A DNA stretch of 64,000 bases from Romanomermis culicivorax. Lineage: Eukaryota; Nematoda; Enoplea; Mermithida; Mermithidae. The stretch is taken from positions 62,001 through 126,000 of the forward strand of contig CAWUHX010000412.1 of assembly GCA_963922205.1 (NCBI GenBank), in the 5' to 3' direction. The notes beneath the pieces were generated by a model, which was given only the letters and a program-made list of their open reading frames with translations, was not told the origin of the DNA and made no database searches. Made by a program: the position numbers and the translations under genes. Numbering within the stretch: position 1 is the first letter of the stretch; each line of letters begins with the position of its first letter. This document shows, one piece after another, positions 52,961 through 64,000 of this stretch.

Positions 52961-54645
52961 TCCAAAAATCCCGGGTCACACCCACCCTCCAACTCCCGAA
53001 AAGTCCCTGTATCCTTATTTTGTTCCATAACTCGGTCAAAAATCGTCATATGGTGTTGAAAATTGGTTCTTTGGATTTAGCTCGACGAGACCTATCGATT
53101 GATATCAAATTCAGCTAATTTCGGTCCCCAAAATTCCGGGTCACACCAAGCCTCCAGCTCCCGAAAAGTGCCTGTATGCGTATTTTGTTCCATAACTTGG
53201 TCAAAAATTAAGCTATGGTGTTGAAAATTGGTTCTTTGGATTCAGCTCGACGAGACCTATCGATTGATACCAAGTTTAGCTAATTTTCGTCCCAAAAATT
53301 CCGGGTCACACCAAGCCTTCAGCTCCCGAAAAGTCCCTGTATTCGTATTTTGTTCCATAACTCGGTCAAAAATCGAGCTATGGTGTTGAAAATTGGTTTT
53401 TTGGATTCAACTCCACGAGACCTATCGATTGATATAAAATTTAGCTAATTTTTGTCCCAAACATTCCGGGTCACACCAAGCCTTCTACTCCCGAAAAGTT
53501 CCTGTATCCGTATTTTGTTCCATAACTCGGTCAAAAATCGTCATATGGTGTTGAAAATTGGTTCTTTGGATTTAGCTCGACGAGACCTATCGATTGATAT
53601 CAAATTCAGCTAATTTCGGTCCCCAAAATTCCGGGTCACACCAAGCCTCCAGCTCCCGAAAAGTGCCTGTATGCGTATTTTGTTCCATAACTTGGTCAAA
53701 AATTAAGCTATGGTGTTGAAAATTGGTTCTTTGGATTCAGCTCGACGAGACCTATCGATTGATACCAAGTTTAGCTAATTTTCGTCCAAAAATTCCGGGT
53801 CACACCAAGCCTTCAGCTCCCGAAAAGTCCCTGTATTCGTATTTTGTTCCATAACTCGGTCAAAAATCGAGCTATGGTGTTGAAAATTGGTTTTTTGGAT
53901 TCAACTCCACGAGACCTATCGATTGATATAAAATTTAGCTAATTTTTGTCCCAAACATTCCGGGTCACACCAAGCCTTCTACTCCCGAAAAGTTCCTGTA
54001 TCCGTATTTTGTTCCATAACTCGGTCAAAAATCGTCATATGGTGTTGAAAATTGTTCTTTGGATTCAGCTCGACGAGACCTATCGATTGATACCAAGTTT
54101 AGCTAATTTTCGTCCCAAAAATTCCGGGTCACACCAAGCCTCCAGCTCCCGAAAAGTCCCTGTATCCGTATTTTGTTCCATAACTCGGTCAAAAATCGTC
54201 ATATGGTGTTGAAAATTGGTTCGTTGGATTCAGCTCCACGAGACCTATCGATCGATACCAAGTTTAGCTAATTTTTTTGGTCCCAAAAATTCCGGGTCAC
54301 ACCAAGCCTTCAGCTCCCGGAAAGTGCCTGTATCCATATTTTGTTCCATAACTCGGTCAAAAATTAAGCTATGGTGTTGAAAATTAGTTGCTTGGATTCA
54401 GCTCCACGAGACCTATCGATTGATATCAAATTTAGCTAATTTCGTCCGAAGATTCCGGGGTCACACCAAGCCTCCAACTCCCGAAAGGTCCCTGTATCCG
54501 TATTTTGTTCCATAACTCGGTCAAAAATCAAGCTATGGTGTTGAAAATCAGTTTTTTGGATACAGCTCGACGAGATCTATCGATTGATACCAAATTTAGC
54601 TAATTCTGGTCCCAAAAATTCCGGGTCACACCAAGCCTCCAACTC
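52961..54645 (+). repeat. Copy of the 165-bp satellite array
   Basis: Same 11 units and order as 45380-47085, with small indels (for example GTCCAAAAATTC in place of GTCCCAAAAATTC). Confidence 0.93.
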
Positions 54646-54680
54646 CCGAAAACGCCAAAATTTACCTATTTTTTTCGCAG

Positions 54681-55041
54681 ATCAGTACAGCTTTAAACGC
54701 CCGTCGTAATATCGTCCCTGTCCAGGATAAAACGTTCGAATGGCCCGACGAATCGTTATTGCCGGCCGATATTCGCCCCATAAAATCGTTCAACGTCGTC
54801 CATTGGGTCCACGAATATCAAGAAGCTTGCGTGGAAAAATTGGAAAAATTTTTAACCGGCGGTGGTGAAAATTCGACGGCGGCGGCTGCCGTTGACGTCA
54901 GCAACAACGAAACGCCGACGACGGCGCCGGCCGTTTTGGGCGAAAAAAACGTCGTCCAAAACGACGACTACGCTGGACGGAAAACGTTAAAGCTGGTGAC
55001 GTCGTTGAAGCCGAAAGAACGTGAAATTTTGGCGCCGAAAG
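54681..55041 (+). CDS. tir-1: Redundant copy of tir-1 exon 13, three residue changes
   Basis: Matches 47100-47460 except for residue 915 Ser to Thr, 922 Ala to Thr, 946 Ser to Asn and one silent change, all after the TIR domain. The frame and both splice sites are intact. This fits an allele. Confidence 0.9.
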
Positions 55042-56844
55042 GTGAAAATTCGATTTTTTGCGGAAAATTTAAATTTTAACATCAAAAATTGGATTTTTTT
55101 GTAGAAAATTCGAATTCTAACGCTGAAAATTTGAATATTCCATTTCGATCATTCGAATTCTGACGTCAGAAATTTGATTTTTTTGTGGAAAAATTCGAAT
55201 TCTAACGTCAAAAATTTGATTTTTTTCCCAAAAATTCGAATTCGAACGTGCAAAATTTGAATTTTTTTTAAAATTCGAATTCTGACGTCAGAAATTTGAT
55301 TCTTTTTCAGAGAAATTTGAATTCTAAGCTTTAAAATTTTAAAATTTCTACAAAAATTCGAATTCTGACGTCAAAAATTTGATTCTTTTTTTAGAGAAAT
55401 TGGAATTCCAAGCTGTTCTATTTCCGAAAATTTGAGTTTTGACGTCATAAATTTAATTTTTTTCTCGTGAAAATTCGAATTTGAGCGTTAAAAATTTTGA
55501 AATTTTTCTTCTGAATTTCGAATTTAACGTTAAAAATTTGATTTTTCTCTTGAAAAACTCGGATTATGACGTCAGAAATTTGAATTTTGCCTCGAACATT
55601 TGAATTTTCAAGTCGAAAATTCCATATATTTTTGAAAAGTTTGAATTTCTTCCTCAAATTCGAATTTGAGGAAGAAATTCATTTGAATATTTTTTCCAAA
55701 ATTCGAATTTTTACTTTCGAAAATTTCAATTTTTTCTGAAAAATCCGAATTTTGAACTCAAAAATTTATTAAATTTTGAATTTTAACGTCAAAAATTTAT
55801 TTTTCGTCTTGAAAATTCGAATTCTGACGTCAGAAATTTGATTTTTTCCTGAGAAAAACATGCAATTCTAAGGTTTAAAATTTTAATTTTTCCAGAAATT
55901 TAAATTCTGATGTCCAAAATTTGATTTTTTTCTGGGTAAAGTCCGATTGTAAAGCTTAAAATTTTAATTTTTTCTCGGAAAATTCGAATTCTGAAGTCAA
56001 AAATTTAATTTTTCTTTTCGAAAGTTCGAATTCTGACGTCATTAAATTGAATAGTTCTTCGAAAATTCGAATTCTGACGTCTAAAATTTGAATTTTTTCT
56101 TTCGAAAATTCGAATTTTAACGTTGAAAATTTTAATATTTGTTCAAAAATTCAAATTTTAACCTCCAAAGTTTGAATTTTCTCAGAAAAAAAAACCGATT
56201 TTGTGCAAAATTTGACATTTTTTTTCTTCAGAAATTCGAATTTTAACGTTGAAAATTTGAATTTTTTCTTCAGAAATTCGAATCTAACGTCAAAAAATTT
56301 GATCTTTCTAATGTAAAATTTGAATCTTTTCTTCGAAAATTCGAATTTCAACGTCAAAAATTTTGCATATTTCTCGAAAATTTCATTTTTTTCAGAAAAA
56401 TCTAAATTCTAATTTTAAAAATTCGATTTTTTGTGCAAAAGTTGTGTGCAAAAACAAAAACTTCAACGTCAGAAATTTGAATTTTTTGTCGTGAAATTCG
56501 ATTGAATTTTTCTTCAAAAATTCGAATCGCACTGAAAGTTGCATTTTTAAGCTCGAAAATTTGATATTCTTCTCAAAAATTTTGAATTTTTTGTCTAAAA
56601 AACTTTGAATTTTTTGTTGAAACTTGATTTTTGTTGTAAATTTTTGAAAAAAATTATATTTTTTTGGCTCAAAACTATGAATTTAGTTCAAAATTTAATT
56701 TTTTTAAATCAATTTTTTTTTAATTTCCATTTGAAAATGAAGTTTTTTTTCTTTTTGTCGAAAATTCGCTATCGTCAGCAGGTTTACTGTATTTTTTTGA
56801 AATTTACATTCTTACTGTAATTTTTTGTAAATATTTACTTGCAG
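55042..56844 (+). repeat. Copy of intron 13 repeats
   Basis: Corresponds to 47461-49268 with about 50 bp missing near 55412 and 20-30 bp extra near 56440. Confidence 0.88.
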
Positions 56845-56912
56845 ATCAATTCGGATCGTTAACCAAGCGTAAAAAGTCCAAATTGTCGAAGAAAAGGTGG
56901 CATTCTAGATGA
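56845..56912 (+). CDS. tir-1: Redundant copy of tir-1 exon 14, one residue change
   Basis: Matches 49269-49336 with His 985 changed to Arg (CAT to CGT); stop TGA at 56910-56912. Confidence 0.85.
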
Positions 56913-59340
56913 AATTTAGAAAAAGTTTTCTCGTCTTACTGTAGCTTTCATTTTCGTCTTACTGTAGTTTTCATTCTCGTCTTACTGTAGATTTTTATAT
57001 GACGTCATCAATTGGATTGCTGACGTCAAATTTTTTTAATAGTTCAAATGTTTATTATATCTACCTCGCGTGAAATATCGTCTTTCCGGTTTGATTTTTA
57101 TTCAATCTCATTTTTTCTGGTGACGTCATCAATCACTTTTTTTTTGATCGATTGATGACGTCATTTTCCCACGGTAATTTGTTTACATTTTTTCTATACA
57201 AAAATAAACATTTATTTTTACATGGGTTTAGTTTTTATAATATTTTGCTAGAAAAAGTAGCAACGAATTATTATCTTGCTGACGTCATTTCAATTATGGA
57301 TTGTTTTTTCTGTGCAGACGTCATTTTCCCACGTAAAGTTTACATTGGACGAAATTATCGATTTTTACCCTGGTCACGTGATTTGGAATTTTTTAGGCTG
57401 AAAATTTTGATTAATGACGTCATTTCTGTTTATTGCTGACGTCATTTTTCTTCAAACTCCGCCCTCCGAGTTATGGATTTTTATTAGGTCACGTGACTTT
57501 TTGCAATTTTCTACCTGGGTGGTCCCTTATGCAGAAAATTGTTTTTTTGATGACGTCATCTCCGCTCATTGCTGACGTCATTTTACTGTAAACTCCGCCC
57601 TCCAATTTATCGATTTTTCGCAGGTCACGTGACTTTTCGAAATTTTCCAGTTGGGTGGTCTCTAAATAGAGTAAAATTTTTTTTTTTGATGACGTCATTT
57701 TCTCATATTTCTGACGTCATTTTTCTGTAAACTCCGTTCTTTTCATCAAGTCACGTGATTTTTCGGAACTTTTTGCCTGGGTGGTCCCTAATGCAAAAAT
57801 TGATTTTCTAGTTTAAAAATTGATGACGTCATTTTCCCATATATTTCTGACGTCATTTTTCTGTAAACTCCGCCCTTTTTATCAGGTCACGTGATTTTTC
57901 GGAACTTTTTGCCTGGGTGGTCCCTAATGCAAAAATTGATTTTCTAGTTTAAAAATTGATGACGTCATTTTCCCATATATTTCTGACGTCATTTTTCTGT
58001 AAACTCCGCCCTTTTTATCAGGTCACGTGATTTTTCGGAACTTTTTGCTTGGGTGGTCCCTAATGCAGAAATTGATTTTCTAGTTTAAAAATTGATGACG
58101 TCATTTTCCCATATTTCTGACGTCATTTTTTGGCAAACTCCGCCCTTTTCATCAGGTCACGTGATTTTTTGGACCTGCAAAAAATTTCTAGTTCAAAAAT
58201 CGATGACGTCATTTTCCCATATATTTCTGACGTCATTTTTCTGTAAACTCCGCCCTTTTTTATCAGATCACGTGATTTTTCGGAACTTCCTACTCGGGTG
58301 GTCCCTTATGCAAAAAAATTGATCTTTTGGTTCAAAAATTGATGACGTCATTTTCCCATATATTTCTGACGTCATTTTTCTGTAAACTCCGCCCTTTTTT
58401 TTATCAGGTCACGTGATTTTTCGGAAATTTTTGCTTGGGTGGTCCCTAATGCAAAAATTAATTTTCTAGTTTAAAAATTGATGATGTCATTTTCCCATAT
58501 ATTTCTGACGTCATTTTTCTGTAAACTCCGCCCTTTTCATCAGGTCACGTGATTTTTTGGACCTGCAAAAAATTTCTAGTTCAAAAATCGATGACGTCAT
58601 TTTCCCATATATTTCTGACGTCATTTTTCTGTAAACTCCGCGCTTTTTATCAGGTCACGTGATTTTTCGGAACTTTCTACTCGGGTGGTCCCTAATGCAA
58701 AAATTAATTTTCTAGTTGAAAAATCGATGACGTCATTTTCCCATATTTCTGACGTCATTTTTCTGTAAATTCCGCCCTTTTTATCAGGTCACGTGATTTT
58801 TCGGAACTTTTTGCCTGGGTGGTCCCTAATGCAAAAATTGATTTTCTAGTTGAAAAATCGATGACGTCATTTTCCCATATATTGCTGACGTCATTTTTCT
58901 GTAAACTCCGCCCTTTTCATCAGGTCACGTGATTTTTTGGACCTGCAAAAAATTTCTAGTTCAAAAATCGATGACGTCATTTTCCCATATATTTCTGACG
59001 TCATTTTTCTGTAAACTCCGCCCTTTTTTATCAGATCACGTGATTTTTCGGAACTTCCTACTCGGGTGGTCCCTTATGCCAAAAAAATTGATCTTTTGGT
59101 TCAAAAATTGATGACGTCATTTTCCCATATATTTCTGACGTCATTTTTCTGTAAACTCCGCCCTTTTTATCAAGTCACGTCATTTTTTGGAACTTTCTAC
59201 TTGGGTGGTCTTCAAAATGGGGTTTCTCGGATTCCAAGATAATGACGTCATTTATCCCTCTCAAGAGCTTCTACATCATTTTTGGATTATCGACTTTACC
59301 CTGGTCACGTGACTTTTGGATTATTTTATCCTGGTCGCGT
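56913..59340 (+). repeat. CRE plus E-box tandem array downstream of tir-1
   Basis: After the stop, the CRE/E-box units begin near 57120 and repeat every 110-140 bp. Each has TGACGTCATTTTCCCATATA, CTGACGTCATTTTTCTGTAA, ACTCCGCCCTTTTTATCAGG and TCACGTGATTTTTCGG, then GGGTGGTCCCTAATGC. Thus each unit has two CREs and one CACGTG E-box, about 15 units. Small open frames (for example 58092-58322) are repeat products. Confidence 0.92.
57203..57208 (+). terminator. Candidate poly(A) signal AATAAA
   Basis: AATAAA about 290 bp after the stop, at the same place in both copies (49626-49631). AATAAA is expected often by chance in AT-rich DNA. Confidence 0.35.
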
Positions 59341-62300
59341 GTTTTCGTCTTTTTTTTGTTTTTTTTTCGCCGAGCACCACGTGCATTTTAGAAAAGGGGA
59401 ACTTTGTACTTTTTGCCATTTTCCAAACGACTAAAGTCACGTTTTTTGAGCATTTTTGAGCCAAAAATGCGCCTATTTTTTAGCATTTTTGGTCGCGTTT
59501 CCGCCACCATCGAAAATTTTTGATGAAAAATTTGAAATTTTGATTGAAAAAATTAGTTTTTTTTTTGCTCGAAATTTCAAATTTTAAAAAAGAAAAGTGA
59601 AATTTCTATGGAAAAAAAAAAACAATTTTTTTTATTGAAATTCCACTTTTTTTATAGATTTTTGAAGGGAAAAATTCTAGATTTTAATTGAAAAAATCGA
59701 AATTTTTCCACAAATTTCTGGATGGAAAATTTGAAATTTTTGCAAAAAAAATCAAATTTTTTTGTAAAAATTTCAACTTTTTAGGAAAAATTCGAATTTT
59801 ACCATGAGGACTTTTTACTAATTTTTGAAAACAAATGTTGAATTTTGAATGAAAAATTCAAATTTTTCCATTAAATGTAAACTTTTCACAAATTTTTGGA
59901 AAAAACCTTGCAATTTCAATTGAAAAAATTCCAATTATTTCTTAAAATGTGAACTTTTTATGAATTTTTGAAGAAAAAATTTCAGGTTTTGATGAAGAAA
60001 ATTCAAAATTTTCATGAAAAATGTAGAATTTTCATGCAAAAATTTGAGCTTATCCATTAAAAAGTTGAATTTTTCATAAATTTTCCGAGAAAAAATTTGA
60101 AAATTTGAAGGAAAAAATTGACTAGACAAAATTTGCAGCTTTTTTTAGCCAAAAAATGCGTCTATTTTTTTTGGCATATTTCGGTTGCGTTTCCGCCACC
60201 ATCGGAAATTTTTGATAAAAAAATTTGAAATTTTGATTGAAAAAATTGGGTTTTTTTTTGTTCGAAATTTCAAATTTTTATGCAATTTTAAAATAAAAAA
60301 TTGAAAATTTCTTTAAAAAACAATTTTTTTAAATTGAAATTCCACTTTTTTTATAGATTTTTGAAGGAAAAATTTCAAATTGTAATTGAAAAAATCGAAA
60401 TTTTTCCATAGAAATGTAATTTTTTTTACAAATTTCTGGATGAAAAATTTGAAATTTTTGCAAAAAAAATCAATTTTTTTGCAAAAATTTCAACTTTTTA
60501 GGAAAAATTCGAATTTTACCATGAGGACTTTTTACCAATTTTTGAAGACAAATGTTGAATTTTGAATGAAAAATCCGAATTTTTTTTGTAAAAATGTAAA
60601 TTTTTAAGGAATTTTTGTGGAAAAAAATTGAATTTCTCTAAAAAAATTTGAAATTTTGATGACAAAATTTGGCATTTTTCCATAAAAATGTAGATTTTTC
60701 CCGAATTTTCAAAGAAAAAATTCGAAATTTTTATGGAAAAAACAGAATTTTTTTGTTTAAATATAAACATTTTCTAAATTTTTCATGAGAAAAGCTGGGA
60801 ATTTTTATTGAAAAAAACAAATTTTTCGAACAAAATTTCTACTTTTTAATTTGAATTTTTGATTACAAAATTTGAAATTTGCGTTGAAAAATTCGAAATT
60901 TTGATTAAAAAAATATTTTTCGCATTTCTCATGCGATAAAAGTCACGTTTTTTAGCTTTTTTGAGCCAAAAATGCGTCTATTTTTTCGCATTCTCTGTCG
61001 CATTTCCGCTACCATCGAAAATTTTTAATGAAAAAAATTGATTTTTTTTCATTGGAAATGTAAGTTTTTTAAAAATTTTTGCCAAAAATTTGAATTTTTT
61101 TTTATTAAAATTTCAACTTTTTATAATTTTGAAAATAAAAAATTGAAAGTTTGATTGAAAAATTTCAATTTTTTTATTAAAATTTCACTTTTTTTTATAG
61201 ATTTCTAAAGGAAATTTTGAATTTTTAATTTTAAAAATCCAGTTTTTTCATTGAAATGTAAAATTTTTACAAATTTGTGAAGCAAAAAATTTGAAATTTT
61301 TGCGAAAAGTCACATTTTTTCTCGGTAAAAATTTCAACTTTATATGAAAAATTCGAATTTCACTATTGAAAATGAAGACAAATGATGAAATTTTGATGGA
61401 AAAATTCGATTTTTTTCATTAAATGTAAACTTTTCACAAATTTTTGGAAAAAAGTTCGCAATTTGAATTGAAAAAAAATTATACTTTTTCTCATAAAAAT
61501 GTAAACTTTCTACAAATTTTTGAACGAAAATTGGAAATTTTGATCAAAAAAATTCGAATTTCGCATTAAAAAATGTAGAATTTTCATTAGAAAATTTGAG
61601 TCTGTTGATGGAAAATGTAAACTTTTTATAAATTTTAGGAAAAAAAGTTGAAATTTCATGAAAAAATCCAATTGCTTTGAATAAAATTTCAATTTTTTAT
61701 GAAATTTTGAAGAAAAAATTTGACCAGCGTCACTTTTTTTAGCATTGTTGGTCGCGTTTCCGCCACCATCGAAAATTTTCAATGAAGAAAATTCGATTTT
61801 TTTTTATTGAAAGTGTAAGTTTTTTTTTAATTTTTGCAAAAAATTTCAATTTTTTTTATTAAAATTTCGACTTCTTATGAATTTTTCCAATAAAAAATTG
61901 AAATTTCCATCAAAAAAATTCAATTTTTTATTGAAATTTCACTTTTTTTTGTAGATTTTTGAAGTAAAAATCTGAAATTTTAATTGGAAAAATCGGAATT
62001 TTTCAATAGAAATGTAAACTTTTGACAAATTTCTGGAGGGAAAATTTGAAATTTTTGCAAAAAAATTTATGAAAAATTCGAATTTTACTATGAAAATGCG
62101 AATTTTTTATCAATTTTTGAGGACAAATACTAAAATTTTGATGAAAAAAAATTTGAATTTTTTCATCAATTGTAAAGTTTTCCTAAATTTTTGAAAAAAA
62201 AGTTAGGAATTTCAATAAAAAAAATTCAATTTTTTCATAAAAGTGTAAACTTTTTGTGAATTTTTCAAGAGAAAATTTGAGATAAAAATTTAAATTTTTA

Positions 62301-62539
62301 TAAAAAAAAGTAGAATTTTCATCGAAAAATTTGATTTTTTTTTATGAAAAAGGTAAACTTTTTATGAAATTTGGAAGAAAAAATTTGAAAATTTGATAAA
62401 AAAATTAATTTTTTTTCAATTAAAATTACAACTTTTTATTGGAATTTTGAAGAAAAAATTTAACTAGACTCACCTTTTTTAGCATTTAAGGGGAAAATCC
62501 GTGCATTTTCGAACATTTTTGCTCGTGTCCCATTTCCGC
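59341..62539 (+). repeat. Roughly 0.75 kb repeat family, CGTTTCCGCCACCATCGAAA
   Basis: The mark GTTTCCGCCACCATCG recurs near 59497, 60190, 60998 (changed) and 61758, spaced about 690-810 bp, with A/T-rich units between (GAAATTCCACTTTTTTTATA, TTTGATGAAAAATTTG). A changed mark at 62527 ends the family. Confidence 0.85.
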
Positions 62540-62790
62540 CACCACGCAAATTTACTGAGATCATTTGCGCCACTGTATAGTTCAACTCAATAGAGGTTTG
62601 CATTTTTATGTGACTAAATTCAGGTTTTTTGGTGTTTTTCGGCGAAATATCCATTCATTTTGAAGTATTTTCCCTTATTTTCCATTTCCGCCACCACTCC
62701 AATTTTGTGGTATCGTTTGCGCCACTCCATGATCGAATTTTGTGCATGTGATATATTATATCATAGGACATGTTATAACAGGCTATTTTA
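62540..62790 (+). repeat. Two TTTCCGCCACCAC..TTGCGCCACT units and lone palindromes
   Basis: TTTCCGCCACCAC..GATCATTTGCGCCACT and TTTCCGCCACCAC..ATCGTTTGCGCCACT lie about 155 bp apart. They are followed by TGATATATTATATCATAGGA and then ATGTTATAACAG, the palindrome of the upstream array. Confidence 0.7.
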
Positions 62791-64000
62791 TTCTTTTTTG
62801 AAAATTTCCGTATTATTTTGTAGTTTTTTTGTTTTATTCTTTTTGTTTTTTCCCTTCTATTTTTACAGTTTTTCAAAATTTAAATTTTTTTAAATTTTTG
62901 TTTTTATTACATTTTTTAAATTTTTTCCCTAATTTTTACCCTTTTTAAAAACTTTTCATATTTGCTAAATTTTTTTGTTAATTATTTACTTATTTTTTCC
63001 TTAAATTTTTTTATTTTTACACTTTTTCTAAAATTTACATACTTTTGTCTTTTGATTTTTTGGTCTTTTTCCTTAATTTTCACGTTTTTTAGAAAATTTT
63101 CATATTTTTTACATTTTTTTTATTTTTGCTCATTTTTGGAAAATTTCCACGTATTTTTTACTCGAGTATTTTGTTTTTTCTTCTTTTTTTAGTTTTCAAA
63201 TTTTTCTAAAATTTGTATTAATTTTTGTGTTTCATGTTTTTTCAATTTTTTTTGCTTAATTTTTACGTTTTGTAGTTAATTTACATATTTTTCTGTGTTT
63301 TTAAATTATTTTCTCTTTTTTCCCTTAATTTTCACATTTTTTAGAAAATCTCCAGATTTTTTACATTTTTTCCCTCATTTTTGGAAAATTTCAACGTATT
63401 TTGTTTTTGAGTGTTTTTCTTTCCTTTTTTTAGTTTTCTAAATTTTCTAAAATTTGTATTAATTTTTGTGTTTCGTGTTTTCTTCACTTTTTTTGCTTAA
63501 TTTTTACGTTTTGTAGTCAATTTGCATATTTTTCTGTGTTTTTAAATTATTTTCTCTTTTTTCCCTTAATTTGCACATTTTTTAGAAAATCTCCAGATTT
63601 TTTACATTTTTTCCTCATTTTTGGAAAATTTCAACGTATTTTGTTTTTGAATGTTTTTCTTTCCTTTTTTTAGTTTTCTAATTTTTCTAAAATTTGTATA
63701 TTTTTTGTTTTTTCTTTTTTTCCTTACTTTCAGCTTTTTTTAGAAAATTTTCAAGTTTTTTACTTTTTTTTATTTTTCCTCATTTTTGGAAAATTTCCAC
63801 GTATTTTGTAATCGAGTGTTTTGTTTTTTTTTTTTTTTAGTTTGCTAATTTGTCTAAAATTTGTATATTTTTTGTGTTTTTTCACTTTTTTCCTTACTTT
63901 CTGCATTTTTTAGAAAATTTCCATATTTCTTACATTTTTTTGTTTTTCCTCATTTTTGGAAAAAATTCCACGTATTTTGTACTTGAGTGTTTTTTTTTTT
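62791..64000 (+). repeat. T-rich array with a 240-bp unit
   Basis: Units like those in intron 10: TTTTTAGAAAATCTCCAGAT, CATTTTTGGAAAATTTCAAC, GTATTTTGTTTTTGAGTGTT. 63230-63460 and 63470-63700 are near copies. No gene was recognised up to the window end. Confidence 0.8.

Larger units (their letters stand above)
50227..57655 (+). repeat. Redundant copy of 42632-50074 (overlap or second allele)
   Basis: 7429 bp that align end to end with the 7443 bp at 42632-50074. Differences are mainly one-base changes in homopolymers, with some substitutions and a few short indels, for example about 50 bp missing near 55412. The copy starts exactly at the right adapter and the first copy stops exactly at the left adapter, so this is two contig ends, not a gene duplication. 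Confidence 0.93.

Noticed and set aside
50227-57655. A second TIR-domain gene or true tandem duplication of the tir-1 3' half
   Set aside because: It starts exactly at an untrimmed adapter next to a 100-N gap, lacks exons 1-11, and matches the first copy end to end; contig overlap or allele is simpler.
58092-59111. Small open frames in the downstream array (MMTSFSHISDV type)
   Set aside because: Same peptide recurs with each CRE/E-box unit; no splice or codon support.

Overview
The window is eukaryotic and almost certainly from a small invertebrate, most likely a nematode. I infer this from short T-rich 3' splice sites of the TTTTCAG/TTTGCAG kind, very AT-rich introns built from phased A/T runs, abundant TACTGTAG and TGACGTCA repeats, and a 14-exon gene whose product reads as the SARM1/TIR-1 NAD hydrolase. 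No bacterial operon, tRNA, rRNA, transposase or CRISPR array was seen.

Layout of the left contig (1-50074). A possible last exon of an upstream gene lies at 1-73. A 2.6 kb array of the palindrome ATGTTATAACAT (890-3480) and a short promoter-like stretch with a TATA box follow. The tir-1/SARM1 gene then runs on the + strand from 3686 to 49336. I joined 14 exons by reading frame, splice sites and phase; every junction agrees in phase and the joined coding sequence is 2997 nt (998 residues plus stop). Order in the protein: Ser/Thr/Arg-rich N-terminus, ARM repeats (about 255-616), SAM1 (617-682), SAM2 (683-751), TIR NADase (about 775-914), low-complexity tail with a basic C-terminus. Exons are CpG-rich. 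The 13 introns (0.33-5.2 kb) are nearly all tandem repeats.

Assembly problem. At 50075-50226 there are 100 Ns flanked by two inverted copies of a 26-nt SMART-type amplification adapter. The sequence after the gap (50227-57655) repeats 42632-50074 almost base for base, including exons 12-14. These are best read as two overlapping contig ends or two alleles, not a second gene. The right contig then continues past the gene through a CRE plus E-box array (57000-59340), a roughly 0.75 kb repeat family (59340-62540) and T-rich repeats to 64000.

Most unusual feature. Several introns carry tandem arrays whose unit includes a piece of the neighbouring exon together with its splice site: exon 3 end (2 extra copies), exon 6 start (2 clear and 2 faint extra copies), exon 10 end (about 7 extra copies), and the exon 12 donor region (4 extra copies). 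Some of these pseudo-exons keep working splice-site sequence, and a few are phase-neutral. Introns 4 and 5 carry the same TGACGTCA/TACTGTAG repeat in opposite orientation around exon 5, a 135-nt exon whose loss would keep the frame. TGACGTCA is the site bound by ATF/CREB proteins, and in C. elegans ATF-7 acts downstream of TIR-1 and PMK-1, so a feedback link is possible but unproven.
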